Below are positions 1 to 6,570 of a DNA stretch of 12,629 nt, piece by piece. The notes under the pieces were generated by a model, which was given only the letters and a program-made list of their open reading frames with translations, did not search any database and was not told where the DNA came from. Both the position numbers and the translations under genes were made by a program. This DNA comes from Chloroflexota bacterium (GTDB lineage: Bacteria; Chloroflexota; Anaerolineae; J102): NCBI GenBank assembly GCA_003353825.1, contig PIVW01000134.1, positions 1-12,629 of the forward strand. Direction: 5' to 3'. Within the stretch, counting starts at the first letter, position 1. Every line of letters starts with the position of its first letter.

Positions 1-60
1 TCTCTGCTGCTGGGGGTGACATTGACTTCCTCCATGAACGTGGTTATTTGCACTCACATT

Positions 61-846
61 CTACAGGTTTTGCCTTTGTCTCCCCAGTTTCTCTTCATCG
101 AAAATGGCCAAAGTCGAGACGAAGAGCGCGTCCCAGATATGATCTGTATGTGCATCGGCATAGGTCTGCTCGACAAGAACCCAAAGCTCGGGGTCAATGC
201 CATGCTTGATGTATTTCCCGTGTGTTCCCAGGGAGTTCTGAAAGTCGGCGCCGACGCCAAAATACCATGTCAGCATTTGCATCATTTCTTTGCGTAGAAT
301 GGCGTTCATAATATGCGTGGCATATGTCAGTTCATCTCTCCACAAACCCTTCGCTACGTAGGGATTGACCCACCAAAATTCATTGCAGCAATCTGCGAAT
401 GCTTTGGCAGACGGTTTTTTAGGGAGATAATCACGGTCGCTGGGTGGAGGCAAGGTTGGAACACTACCATCTTTGTCCAAGAGTACAACTGATAGGCTGT
501 CCGCCAAGCGTTCTTTAGCGCTGGTTACATGGATTATACTCAAGTCAATTCTGTTTCCGTCTAGAAACTGCATCAAATATACGTACTGATCCCTTTTTAC
601 GGGTGATGGCGATACCATGTCCTCCGGTGTTTGCAAAATCATGATTTCACCAAAATAGCTCACGAGATCTGCATTCTGTCTCAATGGCTCAACATCCCGG
701 ACGAGATAAACAATGTCAAAGTCTTGGAACAGATCCTTTTCGATATTTGGATTCACCCGAGAGCCATTCATGACAACGGTTCGGACATTATCATCCTGAT
801 TCGCATAGTTTAAGATGAGATCGAGCATGGCTTGATCGCTGCGCAT
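61..846 (-). CDS. ANT(6)-like aminoglycoside 6-adenylyltransferase homologue, short C-terminus
   Basis: The 261-residue product matches the ANT(6)/AadE family of streptomycin nucleotidyltransferases along most of its length. The nucleotidyltransferase signature is intact: GSR at residues 28-30, the metal-binding pair D42 and D44 in QDFDIVY, and a third acidic residue D101 in RIDLS. The family block around residues 150-175 (DCCNEFW, then YVAKGLWRDE) is also clear. Family members transfer AMP from ATP to the 6-hydroxyl of streptomycin; whether this one does so is unknown. ANT(6) enzymes are usually about 285-300 residues, so roughly 25-35 C-terminal residues are missing or replaced, and no frame downstream to base 1 restores the usual ending. 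The ATG lies one base after the TGA of the DUF1349 gene (TGATATG), so translation is probably coupled. Family assignment is firm; resistance activity is inference. Confidence 0.88.
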   Translation of the reverse strand: MRSDQAMLDLILNYANQDDNVRTVVMNGSRVNPNIEKDLFQDFDIVYLVRDVEPLRQNADLVSYFGEIMILQTPEDMVSPSPVKRDQYVYLMQFLDGNRIDLSIIHVTSAKERLADSLSVVLLDKDGSVPTLPPPSDRDYLPKKPSAKAFADCCNEFWWVNPYVAKGLWRDELTYATHIMNAILRKEMMQMLTWYFGVGADFQNSLGTHGKYIKHGIDPELWVLVEQTYADAHTDHIWDALFVSTLAIFDEEKLGRQRQNL

Positions 847-847
847 A

Positions 848-1399
848 TCAGCTATCTGAATCGAGCGGAAGAACCGAGAAATTCTTGAATTCTACTTTGA
901 AACCATCTCCATCGGGCGATGCACACATCGGGCCGATCTGCACTCTCGCCGGCAGGGGCAAGTGGGCCAGCCTCAGGAGTTGATAGTTCTCGCCATCCAA
1001 CGAATAATGCACTTCGACGGTATCGCCCGTGCGGGTCAACTTAAACCAACACGCCTTGGGGTTGTCGGCCAGGGCTGCCACCGACCAGTCAGAGAAGTCT
1101 CTCGTTACGACGGCGCTGGCAAGTTGTCTCCCATCGACATATTCGATGCCGCATTTGAGCCAGTTGAATTCATCTGCGCGCAGCATCAAGCCCGCCTGAT
1201 CGTACAACGCCTGGTAGCGCCCAACCACCTTCGCCTTCGCCACAAAATCAGCTGTGACAGCCTCATACATGAAATGGCCGTTATCACGGATGAAGCCATA
1301 GTGGGTCTTGCGCCAGAAATCGGTTTTGGGATCGGTGGTGACCGAGAGCGTTGTACCTTCGTACGACCAATGGGTGGGTTCAGTAAACCAATTCATCAT
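848..1399 (-). CDS. DUF1349 domain protein (concanavalin A-like fold)
   Basis: The product (183 residues from the chosen start) is a single DUF1349 domain, a beta-sandwich, lectin/glucanase-like fold often annotated as 'regulation of enolase protein 1'. Typical family features are the opening NWFTEP..W, the block TTDPKTDFWRKTHYGFI, then AGLMLR, W.K.GIEY, and near the end VQIGPM.ASP.G.GF..EF. No signal peptide or membrane segment is seen, so it is probably cytoplasmic. The function of the family is not established; it may bind carbohydrate. The frame stays open up to a TTG at 1462, but the family homology begins at the tandem ATG ATG at 1399/1396, which has an AGG five or eight bases upstream, so I start at 1399. 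It follows the phospholipase D gene by 66 bases and is followed one base later by the ANT(6) homologue, which suggests one operon. Confidence 0.85.
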   Translation of the reverse strand: MMNWFTEPTHWSYEGTTLSVTTDPKTDFWRKTHYGFIRDNGHFMYEAVTADFVAKAKVVGRYQALYDQAGLMLRADEFNWLKCGIEYVDGRQLASAVVTRDFSDWSVAALADNPKACWFKLTRTGDTVEVHYSLDGENYQLLRLAHLPLPARVQIGPMCASPDGDGFKVEFKNFSVLPLDSDS

Positions 1400-1465
1400 A
1401 GTTACCTGGTATGAGCGTAGAGTGCTTGGCGAAATCGAGGATTGCGGATGTTGGACTGCCAACTG

Positions 1466-3415
1466 CTAGCGAATAGCGTTCACTGTTTCTACTGTTTTCC
1501 AATCATCCTCAAATACCTGAGTTAAATAGTCGAAAATTGCTGGCGAACGGACTGCTAAGGCGATCTCCCGGTTGAGTTTATTGCTTACCTCACTGCCATT
1601 GATCGAACCTATCACGCTCCAATTAGCATTACCAATTTTGACGAGATGGAGCTTGGCGTGAATGCCCAAATCAGTTGGATTTCCCACTCGAGCCTGTAAA
1701 TCCAATCCTTCCATGTTAGCAATAGAGTTGACATAAGTAATGGTTTCAGCATTGCTACGCGTGCTGCCAGGATAGTCGAAGAAGCTATCTAAAAGGATGC
1801 GGACAGTCGCCCCCCGCCTGGCCGCGTTGATCAGTGCCTCCAATCTTGGATTAGGATCGTCGATGGCATTGCTATCACCTGCCCCCCAATACGTATGTTC
1901 ATACAGCTGTTGGGTGTAGATCAGATCCCCTGTCTGGGTTTGGTGCAAGAGATCCAACAGAGGGCCGGGCGTGAGACTGCTTTCGGGTGACGTCAACAGG
2001 TAGGCCTCGGTGGCATCGTAGGCTTGTAGGGGGATGGGGCGCCTGACGACGTAACCATTGGCGTTTTCAAAAACGGGAGGCGTGAAACCTGGTGGGGGCG
2101 CGCCATACTTTTCATGGCCGGCTTGCCATGGGAAGATGTCGAGATGGGCGAGGTCATCATCGCTTTCGAACAGGGCGCGGGCACGGGTAACAAGTGCGTC
2201 ATCCTGTACAATGAAGGCGTATCCCCGCCTGCCCTGCGTCTCGCCATCAGCGGCGTCGGGTGGGAAACTGGTGGTGGTAAAGTTCTCCGAGCTGATCAGC
2301 AGTCTCTTATTATCGACAATAGCGAACTTGGCGTGCTGGTAAGGGTAGCGATCGTGGGCATCTTCGACATCATTGACCATAAAATGGACCTGTCCGCCCG
2401 CCTGGCTGATCTGCTGTGCCGCCCAGCGTGTTTCATCGCTGAGACCGCCCGCCGGTGCTCCCTCGAGCAGCATACGGATATCGACGCCCGCCTGAGCTCG
2501 CTCGACCAACAGAGCCACCAGGCCGGGATGTTCGAATTCATAGGTTTCGATCAGAACAGAGCGACGAGCCCCGGCAAAGAGCGTGCGTACGGCCTCGTAG
2601 CTGTTATCCGGCGTAATAAGGACTTCGATGGCCGGGGGATTTGACCAGACCACATGGGCAGGTTGGCTGAAGGTATAAAGATCCCATCCTGGATAAGCTG
2701 CTCTGCGCCCATGTTCTGGATCGGTATTCCCTTGCGCCCAGTCGGTGGCAGTATCGGTATCAGGCCAAGGTAGCTGCGAGACAGGATCGAACAATCTGTA
2801 AAACATCTGGCCTGATTTAGCAAAGCGCGTATTACGCTGGTAGTAGCTAAGCGCCGGGCCCTGCCAGCCGTTCTGATCACCCTCACCACTGCCATAAATA
2901 ACACTATCGATCTCTGAACCGCCAGGCAACAACAGGACGATCTCGTCACCCGTGTTACTCAGCCGTGGCACACCACCTGTAGCATTGGGGATATCGGGAT
3001 GGCTGTCAGATTCATATTCGCAATCGGGCAGAAATCCCCACTGCTGTTCGAAGGCGACGGCCTCTCTCGTGCACCAGGCGATCTCCCCAGCCGCTAGCAT
3101 TAACTCGGGCAGCGTCAGGGTGCTCTCGCCATCACTGATATGCCAGCCAGCCAGATTCAAGAGGTTAGCGCCGGTATTCTGGATTGCTATTGCTTCATCG
3201 ACATCGTTCCAGGCCAGACCATCGGGCACGAAGGCGACGATCAGCGGTCGAGGTGCTCCATGAGTCTGTGCCTGAACAGCAGTGAGTGGTAGATAGAGTG
3301 CGGGAGCTACGTCGGTAGAACTTTCATGTGGTGGTGTATCCGCGATAACCCGAGCTGAACTGGATACCAATAGAACCGCCAGCACGATGATTGACAGCGT
3401 ATGATTTCGTTTCAT
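1466..3415 (-). CDS. Secreted lamin-tail and phospholipase D-like protein
   Basis: The product has 649 residues. Residues 1-25 form a signal peptide (basic KR start, hydrophobic core, likely cleavage after VIA), so the protein is exported. Residues about 57-180 resemble a lamin-tail (LTD) immunoglobulin-like domain: IAIQNTG..., LAGWHISD, and later LSNTGDEIVLL. Two phospholipase D halves follow. The first carries a complete HKD motif (H361, K363, D368 in HAKFAIVD, followed by SSENFT). The second has HAKLHLVK with H586 and K588 but K593 where Asp is expected, followed by the usual GSINGSE. PLD-family enzymes cleave or exchange phosphodiesters using one HKD from each half; nuclease, lipase or transfer activity are all possible. 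The start ATG gives the signal peptide but has no clear ribosome binding site. It is the first gene of the left cluster, divergent from the membrane glycosyltransferase. Confidence 0.88.
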   Translation of the reverse strand: MKRNHTLSIIVLAVLLVSSSARVIADTPPHESSTDVAPALYLPLTAVQAQTHGAPRPLIVAFVPDGLAWNDVDEAIAIQNTGANLLNLAGWHISDGESTLTLPELMLAAGEIAWCTREAVAFEQQWGFLPDCEYESDSHPDIPNATGGVPRLSNTGDEIVLLLPGGSEIDSVIYGSGEGDQNGWQGPALSYYQRNTRFAKSGQMFYRLFDPVSQLPWPDTDTATDWAQGNTDPEHGRRAAYPGWDLYTFSQPAHVVWSNPPAIEVLITPDNSYEAVRTLFAGARRSVLIETYEFEHPGLVALLVERAQAGVDIRMLLEGAPAGGLSDETRWAAQQISQAGGQVHFMVNDVEDAHDRYPYQHAKFAIVDNKRLLISSENFTTTSFPPDAADGETQGRRGYAFIVQDDALVTRARALFESDDDLAHLDIFPWQAGHEKYGAPPPGFTPPVFENANGYVVRRPIPLQAYDATEAYLLTSPESSLTPGPLLDLLHQTQTGDLIYTQQLYEHTYWGAGDSNAIDDPNPRLEALINAARRGATVRILLDSFFDYPGSTRSNAETITYVNSIANMEGLDLQARVGNPTDLGIHAKLHLVKIGNANWSVIGSINGSEVSNKLNREIALAVRSPAIFDYLTQVFEDDWKTVETVNAIR

Positions 3416-3445
3416 GATCGTAAGAGGATGAGATTTTGGAATTTT

Positions 3446-3474
3446 TTGAGTTGGGTGTATGATCTTTCTATGAC
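3446..3474 (+). promoter_or_regulatory. Candidate sigma70-type promoter for the membrane glycosyltransferase
   Basis: TTGAGT at 3446-3451 and TATGAC at 3469-3474 are separated by 17 bases; each hexamer matches four of six consensus positions. It lies in the divergent gap in front of the plus-strand glycosyltransferase gene and would give a leader of roughly 145 bases to the ATG at 3627. I saw no equally good minus-strand promoter for the phospholipase gene in the same gap. The evidence is consensus matching only. Confidence 0.3.
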
Positions 3475-3529
3475 TCCTTTGAAAAAAGTCTAGACAGGCA
3501 GTGAAGGCCTAGATGACAGCAAAATCAAT

Positions 3530-3562
3530 GGGGTTTAGACGCTCTTTTACTCGTGAAACCCC
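3530..3562 (+). repeat. Inverted repeat GGGGTTT...AAACCCC in the leader
   Basis: A perfect 7-base inverted repeat pairs GGGGTTT (3530-3536) with AAACCCC (3556-3562) around a 19-base loop. It sits between the candidate promoter and the preferred start at 3627, so a hairpin in the leader RNA is possible. No U-tract follows, so it does not look like an intrinsic terminator. Confidence 0.45.
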
Positions 3563-3626
3563 TTATTCTTCTCTACGATCTCTGCGCCCTTTGCGGTCAA
3601 TAGGCTTTATTCAGTGGACTCTTTCT

Positions 3627-6569
3627 ATGTTCCAGAAACAATGGCTTAAATCCCCCGCCCTCTGGATCGCTCTGTTCCTGTTATTGCTTGCGCTCGGCCT
3701 GCGCCTGTGGCGAATAGAGGTGACCATAAATGTAGACGAGGGACATTGGATGCGACGGGGTATCGCATTTTACCATGCTTTGGCGTCAGGTAGTCTATCT
3801 GACACCTACCTAAGACACCACCCGGGTGTCACCAATATGTGGTTTGTAGGATTGGGGATCAGTCTGCGCTATCTTATGCAGGGTCTATCACCTTGGGGGC
3901 CGAGTGTCTGGCAAGCCGATCAGCTTCTCGAAACTTTTACTTCGCTGCAACTATTTGTCGCCGCCCGCTACGTTTTCGCCTTTGTAACAGCACTGTCGAC
4001 GGTTGTTATTTTCTTGCTGGGGCGTAAACTGTTTGGCCTCAAGGTCGCATTCCTGGCAACCCTCATCCTCTTATTCGAACCCTTTTTCTTGGCCTACCAG
4101 CGCTTTATCACCACGGATGCGAACCAAACCAACTTTTTCTGGATCGCTTTCTTTGCTTATCTGCTCCATCTTCGCTCGCATCAATCTTCTGTCAATGGCC
4201 AATCGATCTCAACGAAGACCCGAAAGTGGCTGGTACTATCTGCTATCTTCTTTGCCCTGGCCCTGCTCAGCAAAGTGTCGGTGTTATTGAGTTTACCGGC
4301 AATGATCCTGTGGGCTTTTTGGGTGACCTTGCGATATGACAGCAAACCTGCCAAGTGGAACCGCTTGTTTCGTGAGGCACTGTTATGGGGTGCTATCGTC
4401 ATCCTGGTCGTGTTTGCACTCTGGCCGGCTCTGTGGGGAGACGCCATTGGCACATGGAAGAGATTCGTTTTCGATCTGCGGTTCCAGCTCGACGGACACG
4501 ATCAGTTTTTCCTGGGAGAGACAACTGACGCCCCCAATGCAGCTTTCTTCCCTATCGTGATAGCTTTTCGATTGTCGCCGTTGCTTTCTGTGGGCGCATT
4601 GCTGGGCATCATCGTTTTGCTGATACCGGGAGTTCGCACATTCGTACGTGGACGTCTGCACTTGTGGGCGATTCTGCTAAACTGCCTGGTTGTATTGATC
4701 GCCTTATCCTTGAGCAAAACCAAAATCGATCGCTATATTGTCCCACTGCTGCCTGGATTAGCTTATCTGGCGGCGTCAGGTTTCATGGCGATGGTTCTAT
4801 GGCTATCGGCGTCACGACCCCGGGTAAAGCGTTGGGGTTACCTCACCCTCATCCTCTTGATAATCGTCGCGCAACTGCTGGCTGTCATACCGGTAGCACC
4901 CTACTATGTAGCTTATTTTAGTCCATTGCTGGGGGGTGCTGATAGCGCTCAGAATGTGCTCATGGTGGGTAACGGTGAGTATCTTGATACTGCGGCCAAT
5001 TGGTTGAATGAGCAGTCCGGCTCCGCTGAAAACCTGATCACAACCTGGTATCTTGACAGCTTCGAACCCTATTACGTGGGTTCCGGAATAAATATGTCAC
5101 GCTATGATAGTGTGACCGGCCCCTGGTGGCTCGAAAGCAGTTACGTGTTGATCTACATCAACCAACTACAGCGAGACATCCCACCCGAGACATTACGCTA
5201 TTTTGAGCACCAAAAACCCAGCCATCAGGTGCATCAACAGGGATTGGATTATGCCATGATCTATCCCGGCCCGGTTGTAACAGCGGGGCAGCTAGCAGAT
5301 ATAGAAAACGGAACCGATTTTGTGTTTGATGAAAACGTCAAACTTTTGGGTTATGATGTACAGGCCCAGACCATAGAAAGTGGTGATAGCGCTGCCATCG
5401 CCCTCTATTGGCAGCTCCTAGCGCCCCCTGAGCAGTCCGACTATCAGGTTTACGTTGGTCTGCGAAATCATGACGGTAAGCTTTTTAATAAAGCCGTTAA
5501 CGTGCCTATCGATGGTTATCGGCCCATTGACCAATGGGCGGTAGAACAAATTAGGCGTGATGTACAACACCTGCTGATTCCCCCCGGCACGCCACCGGGT
5601 GAGTACACACTGGAGGTAGGTCTCTATTCTCCTGTGCTGAATCGTTCGATGACGGTTCGAGGATCAGCGTTCGGGGATCGCGTTGCCCTTGCGCCGCTGC
5701 AGGTTCTGCCCTCGACCACCGTTCCAGATTCTACCGACGATCGATATATAGCCCATTGGCTCGTCAGCGCTCAACTTGGTCCGACCTACCTATTAGGATA
5801 CGATTGGGGCCCAGTGGACAGCGCACCGGAGGGGGACATCATCCCGATCACACTATTATGGCAGGTGGATAGAGAGACTGAAGATCTACCAAAGCTGTAT
5901 CTACAACTTGAGCATGAAGGTGAACGCTGGCGGCGTACACGAGGTTACGCTGCTAGAACCACCGATACGCACACAACATGGCGAGATGGAGAATGGGTTC
6001 GGGAAGTTTGGGACGCCCTGTTGCCGGTGGGGGTTCCCGATGGCAGGTATGGACTGCAACTACTGGCCGTTCCCTCCGGCGCCACACCAGATTCGGATGC
6101 GGCTACCTTGTTGGATCTGGGCGAGATCACAGTGGAGGGACGAGATCACAACTTCATCCCGTCCGAGCCGACAGCGATACAACAGGTGGATTTCGGCGAG
6201 ACCATCCGGTTCTTGGGCTATGATCTGCCGATGGAGGTAGAGGCTGCCAGTAACTTGGCTATCAAATTATACTGGCAAGCGCTTGCTGAATCAGATACCA
6301 GCTATACTCGATTTGTGCACCTGTTGGCGGAGGATGGCTCTATTGTCGCTCAGCAAGACGCTGTGCCCGGAGAGGGCGCCTATCCCACTACAAGCTGGAT
6401 ACATGGTGAGTATCTCGAAGATATCGCCACTTTAGCTTTGCCCGAGGAGATGGAGCCCGGCTTCTATCGCCTAGCTATCGGCTTGTACGATCCCTTGACT
6501 GGCACAAGGTTGATGGACGAAAACGGCAGGGATATGATCCATTTCGTAGAGCAGGTGTCGATATATTGA
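3627..6569 (+). CDS. GT39/ArnT-like membrane glycosyltransferase with three C-terminal beta repeats
   Basis: The product (980 residues from the chosen start) has about eleven hydrophobic segments between residues 8 and 431 and a large hydrophilic C-terminal part. The early extracytoplasmic motif VDEGHW (D37, E38) fits the catalytic acidic pair of the GT-C fold, GT39/PMT/ArnT superfamily, and RHHPG (63-67) fits the conserved HP motif after it. Such enzymes use polyprenyl-phosphate sugars to glycosylate lipids, glycans or proteins outside the membrane. The C-terminal part holds three copies of a roughly 100-residue beta domain at about 571-668, 720-815 and 859-957. Each starts with LLGYD or FLGYD, has a central LYWQ or LLWQ strand, and ends in GEYTLEVGLY, GRYGLQLL or GFYRLAIGLYDP. 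An in-frame ATG at 3513, with a nearby AAGG, would add 38 Arg-rich residues that look like translated intergenic sequence, so I prefer 3627. The acceptor is unknown. Confidence 0.85.
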   Translation: MFQKQWLKSPALWIALFLLLLALGLRLWRIEVTINVDEGHWMRRGIAFYHALASGSLSDTYLRHHPGVTNMWFVGLGISLRYLMQGLSPWGPSVWQADQLLETFTSLQLFVAARYVFAFVTALSTVVIFLLGRKLFGLKVAFLATLILLFEPFFLAYQRFITTDANQTNFFWIAFFAYLLHLRSHQSSVNGQSISTKTRKWLVLSAIFFALALLSKVSVLLSLPAMILWAFWVTLRYDSKPAKWNRLFREALLWGAIVILVVFALWPALWGDAIGTWKRFVFDLRFQLDGHDQFFLGETTDAPNAAFFPIVIAFRLSPLLSVGALLGIIVLLIPGVRTFVRGRLHLWAILLNCLVVLIALSLSKTKIDRYIVPLLPGLAYLAASGFMAMVLWLSASRPRVKRWGYLTLILLIIVAQLLAVIPVAPYYVAYFSPLLGGADSAQNVLMVGNGEYLDTAANWLNEQSGSAENLITTWYLDSFEPYYVGSGINMSRYDSVTGPWWLESSYVLIYINQLQRDIPPETLRYFEHQKPSHQVHQQGLDYAMIYPGPVVTAGQLADIENGTDFVFDENVKLLGYDVQAQTIESGDSAAIALYWQLLAPPEQSDYQVYVGLRNHDGKLFNKAVNVPIDGYRPIDQWAVEQIRRDVQHLLIPPGTPPGEYTLEVGLYSPVLNRSMTVRGSAFGDRVALAPLQVLPSTTVPDSTDDRYIAHWLVSAQLGPTYLLGYDWGPVDSAPEGDIIPITLLWQVDRETEDLPKLYLQLEHEGERWRRTRGYAARTTDTHTTWRDGEWVREVWDALLPVGVPDGRYGLQLLAVPSGATPDSDAATLLDLGEITVEGRDHNFIPSEPTAIQQVDFGETIRFLGYDLPMEVEAASNLAIKLYWQALAESDTSYTRFVHLLAEDGSIVAQQDAVPGEGAYPTTSWIHGEYLEDIATLALPEEMEPGFYRLAIGLYDPLTGTRLMDENGRDMIHFVEQVSIY

Positions 6570-6570
6570 A

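Noticed and set aside
962..1414. Plus-strand open frame of 150 codons
   Set aside because: It mirrors the DUF1349 gene, which has clear family motifs; no start signal or homology supports the opposite strand.
1400..1462. TTG start for the DUF1349 gene
   Set aside because: The added residues precede the family homology, and the ATG pair has a better-placed AGG.
2114..2644. Plus-strand open frame of 176 codons
   Set aside because: It lies wholly opposite the well-supported phospholipase D gene and its translation shows no domain or normal composition.
1..3415. Mobile resistance island around the ANT(6) homologue
   Set aside because: No transposase, integrase, terminal repeats or further resistance genes are visible in this part.
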